This document shows positions 34,413 to 47,254 of a stretch of 64,000 nt of DNA, one piece after another. The position numbers and the translations under genes are program-made. Under the pieces are notes generated by a model. The model did no database searches and was not told the DNA's origin. It saw only the letters and a program-made list of their open reading frames with translations. Location: NCBI RefSeq assembly GCF_963678635.1, contig NC_087070.1, positions 43,448,988-43,512,987 on the forward strand. Direction: 5' to 3'. Origin of the DNA: Symsagittifera roscoffensis (taxonomy: Eukaryota > Xenacoelomorpha > Acoela > Convolutidae). Position 1 is the stretch's first letter; each line of letters starts with the position of its first letter.

Positions 34413-37400
34413 GAAAAAGAAGCAAACTCGACTTCGAATAAATTCTTTTTGACCTTCATTTTGATTTTGTTTTTCATTTGATTTCCCGTTTTTTCTAGTG
34501 ATGCTTGCACAGCAAACACCTACCCTTGCTTTTATTATGATTTTTAACACACAACTTGCAAAATTTTGCGTCACTTGCAGTAGCATTGGATAGCATTGCA
34601 ATCCAAGACAAAAAATAACGAAAGCCAATTAGTCGATCAAACGCTGAAAAAACTATTATTTCAAAAAAATCAGAGGTTGATCCATATGATGTTTATTTTG
34701 ATAAAAACACAACAAGCAAAAGAAGTTGAGGCGTTCAATGTGTTTTCAAAAACATTTATCCAAATGGCAACTAAGCCGATAAAACTCGAGCAAATTGAAT
34801 ACATTTGAGACGAACCAAAATTTTTGTCTAAAAGCTTTCTGCTTTTAAAATCTGAAATTCAAAAATCTTTCTTTTTTTGAGAACTGATGGGCGTAAATTT
34901 GTGTTTTTCTTTGAATGGCGCAAAATTAGATCTCTAAACCAATAAAACAAGCAAAATAATTTAGGCAGAAAGAAAACTTTGATGCGAGGTAGAATTAAAA
35001 GTACAAATTTTGGAAGTAAATTAACAATTCTACAACTTAAATGAACATAGCCAGCAGACTGTTCGAAAGAAAAGGAATGCAAGCAAACAGACGAACATCA
35101 TTCTGGCAGAAAAAAATTTTGATGCGAGGCGGAAGTAAAAATTCAAATAAGGGAAGTAAATTAACAATACTACAACTAAAATGAACATAGCCAGCAGACT
35201 GTTCGAAAAAAAATTAATGAATGCAAGTAAACAAAAAAAAACTGTTTTTCAGATAAACATCAATTTTCGACTTTGACTGAAAAAATAGCTATCCTTGAGG
35301 GTCTTTGAATTTCGAGAACGGATATGTTTGAGGAAAATTGGGCGGAAAATATTACTTTTTAACCTAATTTCCAGCAATGAAGTGCGCGAGGGCTATAACA
35401 GATAAATTTTTTAAGACTTAAAAAATATACCATTTCTCAAGGAAAACAAAATTTTAGAGTTGCATGTAGTGCTGTCTTGTCAAAAAAATTCGAAAAATGA
35501 TTTTTTCAACTCCAACAAATGTTTGACAACTGACGAAAATCTTTGACAACTGACAAATCTTTTTCGAAGACAACTGTAGTCGATTATGCCAAGTTTACAA
35601 AAAATATATAACTTCGTGCGAATGAGATAAATTTTTGGTGCACAGCAACCAGCTATACTTTTTGTTGTTATTCTCTCCATGCAATTATTATGAATATTTT
35701 TCAATGCATTATTTTCTATTATCATTTTCTCATTGTTCTCAATGCAACGGAGACAGACTTTCATGACAATCAAAACTCCATTTTAAATCCGATTAAAATC
35801 TGTTTGACAGCGCTTTGTTGTAAAAAGTACAGTGAAGGGTTGTGTCATTGAATACTTTTCATCGCATGCTCTCTTACTAATGATGAACTTCCGGCAAATG
35901 TGTGTATCAGTGAATATTCAACAAAAATAGATTATGTCTCAAATGGCATAATTCCCAAATTACACAAAAATGGTCATTACACTTTTCCTGTTCAAAATTT
36001 TGTCTTTTTTTAACAACACAAATGATGCGAGGTGGAAGTAAAAGTACACATTAGGGAAGTAAATTAACAATACTACAACTAAAATGAACATAGCCAGCAG
36101 ACTGTTCGAAAAAAAATGAATGCAAGTAAACAGACAAAATTTATTTAGGCAGAAAAAAGTTTTGATGCGAGGGGTAAGTAAAAACTCGGGAAGTAAAGTA
36201 ACAATACTACAACTAAAATAAACATAGCCAGCAGGCTGTTTGAAAAACATAATGCTGGCAAGTAAACAGACAAAAAAAACCATCATTTTCCGGATGAACG
36301 TCAATTTTTGACTTTCAAGGAAAAATTAGATACCCTTAAGACTCTTTGAATTTCGAGAACGAATATGCTTGGCCTTTTTTGCTTAAGTAAACTCAATCTG
36401 AGACAGCTGGGTCATTGCTCAATTTTTTAATTCCACTGGAGATTCAAAAAATTAAAATCTATTTTTGAAATTTTAAGTTGATCACGTTTTTGTGGTCTTT
36501 ACACTTTTCCTATTCAATAGTTTGTCTTCCTTTTAACAAAACAAATGAACTAAACTTTTAAAAAATCAAAAATCGAAAATTAAATTGAGCTTGAACGAAA
36601 ATTCTGACTTTTCTTTTTACAAAAATAGCAACACGACCTCTATATGGGAAAATTACTTCGCTTGATATGATCACTTGATAAAAAAAAACTTAAAAAAAAG
36701 CTATTTTCCCTTTTCCTCCACTTGCGAACTTTGCAGATTATTTTTGTCTACCTTGTCCGATTAATTACCAAAAGTAGCATGCGAATTAATTAAGACATGA
36801 CAAATATATTTGGCATAATTAACCTCGTAAAAGCCCTTGTTACACCATAAAATTGACTTTAAGTAAGAGGAGGGGGTAGGAAGGAAAAGAGCTTAAATTA
36901 TGGTTAGTAGGCTTACAAAATTGATTGAAATTGAATATCAAGTGAAGAATTTGCTTAATTTGGATAAAAGATAAGCAAGCAGACAAACGATAGTATATTT
37001 TTTTCCAATAAAAAAATTCAATTTGAAAAAAATTGTTTCCGGCCGTATGCAAAGTGAGCAAAAAACTCACTGGGCTAAATAAGCAGAAAGGGTCGTTGCA
37101 TTTGACTTGGTTCTGAAGCACATATATCATATGTATGCATTTATCACATGTATGCAAAACAATTCCCACATGTGTAGCACATATATCACTTATTTGCGAA
37201 ACGAGGCAGCCAAATAATTATCAAAATAGGTCGATGGATATATCACTCATATCAAATTCCATTCTAACGCGATTCGGACTACTTTAAAAAATCATCTATT
37301 TGAGGAAAATTGGGCTGAAGTGTTACTTTTAAATCTAATTTCTAGCAATGAAGTGCGCGAAGTGCTATGATGAAAATCCGGCAAATGTGTGTATCAGTGA

Positions 37401-37601
37401 ATATTCAATAAAAATAGATTGTCTCAAATGGCATAATTCCCAAATGGCATAAAAATGAAAAATTTCCCAATAGCATAAATTGCATGCAATAGTTGCACTG
37501 AAAAAAATGAAAACTCTTTTTCGTGAACAATGTGAGAAAAAAAGTCAATTCAAGTAGAATTTTTAATCAGAAGCGAAAAGCGTAAGCTTGCAGTTATTGA
37601 A

Positions 37602-38104
37602 CATAGGCGCTACGCGCAATACACCGAAGGCATAGAAACTGAAGCAAAAACCAAACAACTTGAACAACTAATAATTGAAGAATAACAGTTCTAGAACAAA
37701 AAATCGTACTAATACATGTATACACCAAAATTTTGCTATATCGAGAAAGAGCCTGAAATAACAGTTCTAGAACTAAAAATCGTACTAATACATGTATAGG
37801 TTAAATTTTTGATATATCAACGAAGATCATAAAATAACACTTCTAGAACTAAAAATCGTACTAACACATGTATACACCAAAATTTTGCTATATTGACAAA
37901 GATCATGGAATTACAGTTCGAGAACTAAAAATGGTACTAACACATGTATACAATAAAATTTTGATTATTGACAAAGATCATGAAATAACAGTTCGAGAAC
38001 TAAAAATCGTAATAACACATGTATACACTAAAATTTACAAATAATTACAGTTCGAGAACTAAAAATCGTAATAACACATGTATACACTAAAATGTACAAA
38101 TAAT
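37602..38104. repeat. ~76-bp tandem repeat array
   Basis: After a block aacataggcgctacgcgcaa there are about six units starting a(t/a)aacagttc(t/g)agaac and containing acatgtata(c/g): four units of ~75 bp and two shortened ones, then the AAAT-rich zone. The first block and two units recur at 39089-39268. Confidence 0.85.
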
Positions 38105-39800
38105 TAAATTAACATGAAAAAATATATATCTCATGAACAAATAACCAAACAAACAGACCCATAATATAAATAAATGAAAGTAAATGAATTAAATAAATAC
38201 ACATACATAAATAATAAAAGCAAAACTAAATGAAAGAAAGAATAATTAAATAAATATAGAAATAAATATCAACAAATAAACAAAACACACCTGATAAATA
38301 AATAAGCAATAAAAAAATAAATCAATACATAAATAAATAAATAAATACATAAATAAATACATAAATAAATAAATATATAAATAATTAAAAGCAAAAGTGA
38401 AATGTACAAATAATTAAATAGACATGAAAAAATATATATGAACAAATAACCAAACAAACAGACCCATAATATGAATAAATGAAAATAAATAAATGAAATA
38501 AATACACATACATAAATAATAAAAGCAAAACTAAATGAAAGAAAGAATAATTAAATAAATATAGAAATAAATATCAACAAATAAACAAAACACACCTGAT
38601 AAAAAAATAAGCAATAAAAAATAAATCATTACATAAATAAATAAATAAATACATAAATAAATAAATAAATAAATTAAAGCAAATGTGAAATGTACAAATA
38701 ATTAAATAGACATGAAAAAATATATATGAACAAATAACCAAACAAACAGACCCATAATATAAATAAATGAAAATAAATAAATTAAATAAATACACACGCA
38801 GAAATAATAAAAGCAAAACTAAATGAAAGAAAGAATAATTAAATAAATAAACAAAACACGTGATAAAAATAAACAAAAATAAATATGTACATACATAAAT
38901 TATAAATAAATATAAGCAAACTAAACATAATTAAATAAATAGAAGAACAGATAATTAAATAAATAAAGATGAACAAATAAAGAAACAAACATACGCAATC
39001 ACGTGACATAGCGCGATATAGTCCAGCCCACATGATAATTGATAACTGTGGACGTTATTTGTCGACACTTGACAACAGACAACATTAAAACATAGGCGCT
39101 ACGCGCAATACACCGAAGGCATAGAAACTGAAGCAAAAACCAAACAACTTGAACAACTAATAATTGAAGAATAACAGTTCTTGAACAAAAAATCGTACTA
39201 ATACATGTATACACCAAAATTTTGCTATATCGAGAAAGAGCCTGAAATAACAGTTCTAGAACTAAAACAAACAGCCAAACAAACAGACCCATAATATAAA
39301 TAAATGAAAGTAAATGAATTAAATAAATACACATACATAAATAATAAAAGCAAAACTAAATGAAAGAAAGAATAATTAAATAAATATAGAAATAAATATC
39401 AACAAACAAACAAAACACACCTGATAAATAAATAAGCAATAAAAAAATAAATCAATACATAAATAAATAAATAAATACATAAATGAATACATAAATAAAT
39501 AAATATATAAATAAATAAAAGCAAAAGTGAAATGTACAAATAATTAAATAGACATGAAAAAATATATATGAACAAATAACTAAACAAACAGACCCATGAT
39601 ATGAATAAATGAAAATAAATAAATGAAATAAATACACATACATAAATAATAAAAGCAAAACTAAATGAAAGAAAGAATAATTAAATAAATATAGAAATAA
39701 ATATCAACAAATAAACAAAACACACCTGATAAATAAATAAGCAATAAAAAAACAAATCAATACATAAATAAATAAATAAGTAAATAAATAAATAAATACA

Positions 39801-39831
<31 letters not shown>

Positions 39832-40242
39832 AAGCAAAAGTGAAATGTACAAATAATTAAATAGACATGAAAAAATATATATGAACAAATAACCAAACAA
39901 ACAGACCCATAATATAAATAAATGAAAATAAATAAATTAAATAAATACACACGCAGAAATAATAAAAGCAAAACTAAATGAAAGAAAGAATAATTAAATA
40001 AATAAACAAAACACGTGATAAAAATAAACAAAAATAAATATGTACATACATAAATTATAAATAAATATAAGCAAACTAAACATAATTAAATAAATAGAAG
40101 AACAGATAATTAAATAAATAAAGATGAACAAATAAAGAAACAAACATACGCAATCACGTGACATAGCGCGATATAGTCCAGCCCACATGATAATTGATAA
40201 CTGTGGACGTTATTTGTCGACACTTGACAACAGACAACATTA
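38105..40242. repeat. Nested AAAT-rich tandem repeats
   Basis: A ~300-bp subunit (aatgtacaaataattaaa, then caaacagacccataatat, then (AAAT)n) occurs at about 38090, 38398, 38688, 39532 and 39842. A larger unit of about 1.15-1.5 kb (37602-39088 and 39089-40242) ends twice in gcgcgatatagtccagccca...gacaacatta. Minus-strand hydrophobic open frames here are translations of (ATTT)n and are not genes. Confidence 0.9.
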
Positions 40243-40352
40243 AAAAAAAAACCCGTTACACGATACCATAACACCTTGACTTAAGTCTTCGGTGTAAAAA
40301 AAACCCCGTTACACGATACCATAACACCTTGACTAAAGTCTTCGGTGTAATA
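40243..40352. repeat. Two ~57-bp direct repeats with internal palindrome
   Basis: cccgttacacgataccataa followed by caccttgact(t/a)aagtcttcggtgt occurs twice. Each contains acacc...ggtgt flanking gacttaagtc, so each copy can form a small hairpin. Confidence 0.85.
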
Positions 40353-40588
40353 AGCTTCTTGTTAAATTTTTCCGAAAAAATTGTCGCTCAACATGTTTGG
40401 AAGCAATTAATTCAAAATCTTGTCAGATTTATTCGTTCCAGACGAATTTTTGGAATTAGAAATTGATAGAAAACGTTTGAATTACAAGAAAAACTTGAAA
40501 TTTATGCCATTTGGGAATAGTTTCATTTTTATGACAATTAGGAAGTTACCGTAAAAATACTGTAGCATGAAGATTTACTATATTTTGA

Positions 40589-40873
40589 ATGTCTCCAAAA
40601 ATTCTATCAAAAGTGCCCTCAAAAACCCTCTCACAGATCAAGAACTGCAAACAACCAAACTCTTTAAATACACTTCAATTGGAAATTAATTATCTTGTTT
40701 ACAATAGCACAAATCAATTCAAGAATAGAAACTCAGTTTGTGCATTTGTGACTCGTAGTTCGATTCAGGGAACTTTCTGTGTGGACATTGTTTTGGAATT
40801 CTTCGTATTGGATAAAGTTGAGGTGGTCACTTGGAGACGGAAATGGTCAAATTATGTCAATCAGACCAACTGA
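40589..40873 (+). other. 94-codon open frame, unknown
   Basis: An open frame whose second half (from about 40720) is less AT-rich than its surroundings and encodes a plausible globular stretch (SSIQGTFCVDIVLEFF, then a WRRKW segment). No signal peptide, known motif or paralog in the window. It could be an exon or chance. Confidence 0.2.
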
Positions 40874-42182
40874 AACATACAGCGCATGAAATATTATTAT
40901 CATTTTTTTTAAATTGCAACTCGTGGCCATAAAACAATCATTTCTTTCCCATTGAAGCACACCAAAAAAAAAACAATATCAGATTCTCATAAAACGAATT
41001 CCTGAAGGAACATTAAAGACAAAAAAACTAGAATAATACTCTTTTCTTGCGACTGTATTTGTGTTGCAGCATAAAAATCGTTGATTTTAATACCCTTTCA
41101 TGATTGACGCTTTTGATAAACTAACATTATTTGACAAAACTACTGAGGATTACTTGACTACTGAGGAGCTTTTAAGAAGAAAATCGTGAAACTAAAATCC
41201 GCTTTCTTAACTGAAAGCCTGGGTCCATTATATTGCCATTTAACGTTTGTTATTCGAAAGTGTAATGTGCTTCAAGTCGGTAAAAAACGGGCCTCACAAA
41301 TCAATATCCAAATTGCTTAAATTATAAATAAGTCTAAACAACTTCAACCTGATGCAAACTTTCCCGAAAAATAAGATCATTTCAAAAAATAAAATGCCAA
41401 AAAATGATACATCAAAACAGCAGTGACATAACAAAAATTTTTCCAACGCGAAGCCGAAGCGCAGCTTCGATACACATGTGATACAACGCAAACATAGCAT
41501 GACAAGCTGGGCGATAGAAAATGCCAGAGCCGGTAGGCCTAAAAATTGTAGTATAAAAAATGTCAACAAAAACTGGCTTTACCAAAAACATTAATTCAGT
41601 TGTCTCGATTTGTTTTTAATGAAGTTCAATTATAGAAAAACCTGTCCGGTAAAAGAGCAAGGAATAAAAAAAAACAAACAGTTAATTTTTGAACATTTTT
41701 CTCAATTTTCGAATTTCAAAACTGTTCATGATTGGCACTTTTTTCGTCCAAGGTTCCCGCACTAAAATGAAACTGGATTAATATGTAAATTTTTTTATTC
41801 CGCAGAGAATTCAGGAAATTAACGTCCAATTTTGAAACCAGAAGACAGTCACGTTTTTCGTGAACTTTTCATTTTTGCTGTTCGATAGTGAAGTTCGCCT
41901 TCCTCATAACAAAGGAAATAAACTGAACTTAAAAAGAAAACAAGTCACGCGCTAAAAACCAAGTTTGAGTGTAAACAAATTAAAGAATTTTTTTCTGGAT
42001 AAAACATCAAGACACTTATAAGTGAAAAAAACTTTAATTACACTTAAAACTTTTTTACACTTAAACAAGTACCAGCGTTACATATTTAGCATCAAAACGA
42101 ACTTTACTTAGATATAACTGAGCCGACAAACCATGCGCAGATGCCTGATAAGCCGAAAAAATTCAACCCATTGAAGTATACA
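40874..42182. other. AT-rich stretch without a supported gene
   Basis: Contains scattered pieces also found in the 17-37 kb units (for example a tgattggcacttttt block near 41730) and a hairpin cgaagcgcagcttcg at about 41453. No coding feature is supported. Confidence 0.4.
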
Positions 42183-42240
42183 CACGCACACACACACGCG
42201 CACATACACACACGCACACGCACATACACACACTCACATA
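42183..42240. repeat. CA-rich microsatellite
   Basis: Imperfect (CA)n with cg and cat interruptions, downstream (3') of the scramblase gene on its minus strand. Confidence 0.95.
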
Positions 42241-42774
42241 TAAGAAACTTTTTTTCGACCATCAAACTACTCAATACATGATCACTACGCCAATATTATA
42301 TTATCCGAAACGTTTTAAGCAGACACGTTTTAAGCCGAATAAATAGGAAAAAAACAGAAATAAATAATTGGAATAGGCAAAGTTATAGCCAAAAAAAAAC
42401 AAATTTCAAATAAAGGGATATTTAAAATACCAACATGCTCAAACTATGTCTGTTGTTGACAAAATAACAGAATTGAAAGAATTGACAAAATGATTCAGTG
42501 ATAGTGTGGGGCAAATTGTTGAAAAAAAGTTTTCGTTCCGATTTATTTATGCTTGATAAAGACTGAACATGATTTGCAATTAGAAAGACAAAAAAAGAGT
42601 CGACCAGAAAAAAATCCAATAAGATAATCCAAATCTGATGGTCCAGCAAATTAAAGGAAACCTGCTTCTCCGCTTTAAACTAGTGATTGACTAAGAATAA
42701 AATAGCCATGCAGTCTAACCAACCTTGTAGATGATGTAGATAATGAACATTGGAGTTAGGTTGTTATGAAACCA

Positions 42775-42819
42775 TCAGCTGTTCCGGTTGTTACTCTCGT
42801 TTTCAAAGTACATGAAGTC
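42775..42819 (-). CDS. PLSCR: Scramblase last exon E
   Basis: Acceptor tgtgtttaag|GACTTC, then DFMYFENESNNRNS and TGA. It completes the membrane segment (FLI-DFMYFE is the family's standard C-terminus) and leaves a short polar tail. A possible polyadenylation signal (AATAAA on the minus strand, 42547-42542) lies about 230 bp downstream. Confidence 0.8.
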   Translation of the reverse strand, partial: DFMYFENESNNRNS

Positions 42820-43163
42820 CTTAAACACAGCCAACATCACAATTTCAAAATCTAATAAGAAATGGAGTCAAATGAGAATGTTAAAGGAATTCTTCGAAGT
42901 GAAATTATAATTTTTGACCATCCTTGGTGTATGTTGATAATTCTCTGAACTTCAATAGGTGTATTATTTGACCATTAGTTAAGTTTCACTAAAAATTGTT
43001 TTTAATGCTTACCATTTGACCTCATATGGAATAAACATAATCAGGAGACATTGGGAAAAGTGTCAATGAACTTAAGGAAAAATTTGTTGACCAATTTTCA
43101 TTTTTGACTTAATGGAACATTTTTCAGCTTACAATTTTCGATGAACAAAATATACCACGATAT

Positions 43164-43525
43164 CACCAGCGGATTTAAGGGGGGCAGACGCCCCCCGCCT
43201 CAGGACTTCGACCTCCTGCCGACCCAAAGGGTACCCCCCCTTTGCATTATTTTGAGATATCCATTTTTGGTGACCGACCCTGAAAATTTTCTTAAGGCGC
43301 CAATATATTATAATTTTGAAGGGGAGCGCACGCTAAAAAACGCGCTTTTTTGGTCAAACTTTTCAAAAAATTGCTTAAAAAACCCGCGGCGCAGAAAATT
43401 TGGTCAAAATGGGGTCTTTATAGAGAGAAAATTAATTTGGTCAACCTAAAAAAAGGTCGACAAAATTTTCGAAACTTTTTTGAAAATCCGCCCTCCCCCT
43501 CGAGAAAATCCTAGATCCGCCACTG
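43164..43525. mobile_element. hAT-like MITE in scramblase intron D/E
   Basis: 362 bp. The right end reads ctagatccgccactg; the left end is caccagcggatttaag, its imperfect inverse. Flanks cacgatat (left) and cacgttat (right) form an 8-bp target duplication with one mismatch, as expected for hAT. G-rich left arm (ggggggcagacgcccccc). No transposase. Relative of 2638-2996. Confidence 0.75.
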
Positions 43526-44015
43526 CACGTTATGGTTCTTAGAACTTCTTCCGAATTTACTCTTTTATGATTGACACTTGTTTCATAAAATTAACTCAAT
43601 TAGAGAAAACTGGGGCAATAAGCATTTTTTTATTTCGCTGAAAATAAAATCCATTTTTGAAAGTAGAAGTCATTCACCTTTTTCGTGCCATTTGCACTTT
43701 CAATAATAGGAAGCATAACTTGCATTCCATTTTGCAAGTGCACTTCAAAAATTCAAAAACGAAACGTTGAAAATTCAAATTGAAAAATCAAATTTGAGAG
43801 TGAAGAGAACAATTTTTAAGACTTTCTCCAAAAGTCAAGACACAAAAAAGTGTCTCCACTTCGTTTATTGACACTGGATAACTTTTTATTGACAGCATTA
43901 AAAGCTTTGCTGTGAAATTGGCAAGCATTGATGAAATAACCTCCACGCGTAGGAGTCAGATAGAAGGAGGTGTGTATGAAAAGACGCCTAAACATGGAGC
44001 AAGATATAAACTCAC

Positions 44016-44177
44016 TATGAGGAAAACGGCTCCTATCATAGCTGCCTTCATGGTGACCTTGAGATCAAGTGGGAACTGGACTCCGAAGTTGTCGGCGTCT
44101 GTGAAGTACTCTTTGATCAGACCCGAGAACTGCTTCGAGATCTTCCCAATCTCAGTCTTGCCGTCCGATGCCACAAC
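44016..44177 (-). CDS. PLSCR: Scramblase exon D
   Basis: Acceptor gttcgtgaag|GTTGTG and donor CTCATA|gtgagt, 54 codons in phase 0. VVASDGKTEIGKISKQFSGL, then EYFTDADNFGVQFPLDL and the start of the membrane helix MKAAMIGAVFLI. The D-A-D-N-F-G-x-x-F-P-x-D segment is the EF-hand-like calcium site of scramblases. The open frame extends past the donor into intron sequence and should not be read as protein. Confidence 0.88.
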
Positions 44178-44849
44178 CTTCACGAACAGAGATGACAACA
44201 TAAACTCCTCCAGCACTCAAAAACACTAATAAGTTGAAGCAGCACCATAGTATGCACAATTACCAAAAAAGAACAATTACCAAAAATGAACGAAAATACT
44301 TGAAAGATATTCAACATTAATTTACAGCAGCTTTGGAAACTACCAAATTTGAACCGAGTGGCAATAAAATCACATTGATAAAGCGGATATAGCTAATGCT
44401 ATTTGAAATCGTAAAATAAAAACATTTAAAAAACAAACAAACAAAACAACACGACCTAAATAAGCGATAATCACTTCGTTCATGAACACTTAATAAGGCT
44501 ATGGCGAGGTAGGTCGCTTAGAGTTGGGAGAGCTTGGCGGTTTATATATATAATAAAAGCTAGTATCAACTTCAAAGATTAAACATAGGATTTTTTTTTC
44601 AATTTAAACAGCTCAACTTGTTTCAAACAGCATATAATTATTAATGAATCCGGACTTCAACAACTCCGTTAATTTCAACTAATCAGATGCGATGTGAGAA
44701 TCTTCATTTTGAGACTTGAGAACAACTATCATGGGCAAAAATAACCTAAGTTGCAAATCTATCTTTTAAGAAAGGAACATAACAACTTTAGGGAAGTGTC
44801 TGTCATATTATAACGAGAGATAACTCTTAAATATCCCCCAAGATTGTGA

Positions 44850-45064
44850 GGCGACAATTCGTAACAGGCGACAATTCATAACAAGCAACCATTGGTAAGA
44901 GGCGCCGATTCATAACAAGCGACAATTCGTAACAATAGAATAAGCTGCAAACGCGCACTATTCCTATTGTACCGAATGTAAGCTCAGCGGAGCAAGCGTT
45001 CGCTACTTGCCCTGTTACGATTTGTCGCGTGTTACGAATCGCCGCCTGTAACGAATTGTCGCCC
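44850..45064. mobile_element. Foldback MITE with tandemly repeated arms
   Basis: The left arm has about four or five ~18-bp units of ggcgacaattcgtaaca; the right arm has three inverted units (tgttacgaatcgccgc, tgtaacgaattgtcgcc). Arms are complementary end to end; centre about 75 bp. Lies in the scramblase C/D intron. No clear target duplication and no coding capacity. Confidence 0.7.
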
Positions 45065-45814
45065 TTCCCCACATGATACATAATTTAGATTTTCCACACC
45101 AATTAAGAAACAAATCAACAATTATACACAGGCGAAGCGGAGCTTCGCGCCACTTGCAGTGCAATAATGACTTGAAATAACCAGACAGCATTTTCAATAA
45201 TAGTAAGATGTTTCCATAAAAAAGTATATGCTTTAAAATTAGGTACATAAAAAATAAGCAGACAAGCGAAAATACCATTTTTCAACTTTTCCCGGGAAAA
45301 ATTTCAATTTCATATATTCTTTAAGAAATAAGGTCCGACCGGGACTCATTCAAAAACTTTTTTGTTACTATCTAATATGAACAAAAAAGCCACTTCAAAG
45401 CAGTTATTCGACCTTTTTTAAATCAGCACGCACAGATAAAACAGAGACAATACACTTCCAAAAAACAACAAAAGCCCATCAAAAGTTTCGCACATGAATT
45501 TCGACAATCAATTATTTGGGCGCAAAAAAATCGTTACCTTGATTTCATCCTGGATGGAAATTTGAACTTCACAGAGCATATTGATTTGTTAGATTAGAAA
45601 CTTGCTAAGATTTGTGCATCTTTTTATGTTAAAGATAATTTTGTCAACTTAGATCTTGTTGAAATAAACAAAATTTAAGCGCAACTTATTATTCAGTACG
45701 GTATTTTGGCATGCGGATCTACAAACAAAACGAATCTGTAGATGCAATGGTGATCTCCTATGCAGTTTTAAATTTACTTTGTTGAATTCTTGTATATTTT
45801 CTGTCTGAAAATAA
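45065..45814. other. Intron sequence with degraded repeats
   Basis: Contains a short GC-rich hairpin (gcgaagcggagcttcgc, about 45133) of a type seen elsewhere (about 41453) next to gccacttgcagtgcaat, a motif shared with the 26.9 and 34.5 kb repeats. No gene. Confidence 0.4.
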
Positions 45815-46120
45815 TTTATTACAGAGAAGCTGCGCCTCGCAAACGTTAGCGAAAACACGACAAAAAGCAGTTCTATAATGTCCAGTAAGAAAAAGTAGCA
45901 ATAAGCCTCAAACTAATAAAAATTCGGCTACGCCTCGGACCTCGGATTCGATCTACGACCTAGAGATTATGAGTTTCACGCGCTAATCACTCAGCCACAT
46001 ACGCAAAATCAATAACAACCACTAGCCACAAATAAGGCAAAGAACAAATTCTATGAAATTTCCAATGCTATAGATCGTGATTATAGCAAAAGTGCCACCA
46101 AATAAGTGAACACTTTTATT
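45815..46120 (-). repeat. tRNA-derived SINE-like repeat S2, copy 1
   Basis: On the minus strand a clear tRNA-like body: box A tggctgagtgattagcg (about 45998-45980), an anticodon-loop-like ctcataatc (CAT, Met-like) and box B agatcgaatcc. Flanking segments (cgcaaacgttagcgaaaac; cactagccacaaataa) are shared with the copy at 47255-47530. The acceptor stem is not convincing, so it is a SINE rather than a tRNA gene. Confidence 0.65.
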
Positions 46121-46663
46121 TGCGAGTTACGTTAGAAACAAAAGAAGGTTCGTACTAATACACTTAATCTCGCAAGCTCGATTGAGTAATGATTATTATA
46201 AGAAAAAAAAATTTATTTACAAATACTACAGCTAGTAAAAAATTTCGTCTGTGAGAGAGAAGAAGGGTTTAAAAAGGTTACAGGAAATTTTGTAAGAATT
46301 AACTTCTACCTTTGTGAGAGAGCATGCGAAAACGCATTCTTTGCCATGCATTAATTGGTGTTCTTTTGGGAAGCAAACTACCAATAGAAGTGAGAGCCCA
46401 TCACACCTGAAAATAAACAAAAGTTCTGCCATGCAAACTCAAATGAAGACTAGAAGTAAAATATCAACCAAATAAAACATGCGAAGACATGAGTTCAAGC
46501 CATAGCGACTATAATTTTACCACTTCGCCATAAAACTAGATCTTTCTTCATAACATCATGATGGAGAATTTTGAGCAGTTGCCTAAATATGTTGACTAAG
46601 CAAAATCATAAGCCGAAAAATTAATTATAACGGAAAACTCCGAAATTTCTAGTAAGCACTGAC

Positions 46664-46952
46664 CATGAAGTCTTGTTCACAACACCATGCCCCCTGACAA
46701 ACACAGATTGGCCCCTTGATAAACAACTCTTCCCTTGCTCTACAGTAGTGGCTGTTCGTGTAGGTCAAGGAGGAAATAGATTGAGTGCTGCCCCCCATTT
46801 GAACGAGAGAGGAAGGGGGAGACGTAATGGCAGGACTGGGGGAGTTGGTGTCGTGATTATTTGTGTCGTTGTTGTTGTCGGCTGCTGTGAGTAGCAGTCC
46901 TTCTGTGTTACACTGGACGATGGAAGCCTCGCTGGCGGAATGGATGACAAAT
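46664..46952 (-). CDS. PLSCR: Scramblase exon C with low-complexity insertion
   Basis: Acceptor tgtttccag|ATTTGTC and donor TTCATG|gtcagt. 289 bp; its first base completes the Arg codon split from exon B. Begins FVIHSASEASIVQ, equivalent to the family's KF.I.....E.V, and ends EELFIKGPICVC, then CCEQDFM, equivalent to L.I.GPC..C.CC.DV.F. Between these lie about 55 residues rich in Asn, Asp, Thr, Ser and Pro that the family normally lacks. The exon is open throughout with correct phase at both ends; an alternative is that the insertion hides an unrecognised intron. Confidence 0.75.
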
Positions 46953-47254
46953 CTGGAAACATAACAAAATCTTTGATAAGTTCACCACGTGTTTGAAATA
47001 TGTTTGACTTGGTAAAATTCGTGGAATATCTTTCAAACTCCATAGATTTTATGGCTGTCTTTGCTATGAATTTAAACTAATCCAATGGGGTTAAACACAT
47101 GAATCAATGGGTAAATTGTTTGCTCTGATTAATGGAAATTAAACTCAGTTTTGAAACCGAAATCAAAGCCTCTCGAACAGTCTTTCAAACTGTTCTCTCG
47201 AACTTTTGCTTTCTTGTTCTCTGTGCCAGCTTGCAAAAGAATAATTGTGTGAAA

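Larger units (their letters stand above)
31376..37290. repeat. 6-kb tandem unit, copy C
   Basis: The most complete unit: gene at its left (31689-32009), the uninterrupted G2 target site at 32285-32295, S1 copies at 32610 and 34195, four copies of a ~130-bp subrepeat (34965-35095, 35096-35235, 36005-36135, 36136-36265, with agccagcagactgttcgaa) and a single minisatellite-like unit near 37250. Short open frames are incidental. Confidence 0.8.

Noticed and set aside
38269-40188. Several minus-strand hydrophobic frames resembling membrane proteins
   Set aside because: They translate (ATTT)n-rich tandem repeats, which automatically yield Leu/Ile/Phe/Tyr runs; the two sets are copies of the same repeat.
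40589-40873. Exon of a recognisable gene
   Set aside because: No domain, no clear splice sites and no relative; kept only as a doubtful open frame.
43956-44015. C-terminal extension of scramblase exon D (VSLYLAPCLGVFSY...)
   Set aside because: It follows a good splice donor (gtgagt); the expected DFMYFE end is found in exon E at 42819, so this is intron.
44178-44216. N-terminal extension of exon D (MLEEFMLSSLFVK)
   Set aside because: It lies upstream of the acceptor (gttcgtgaag); exon C already ends with CCEQDFM in phase.
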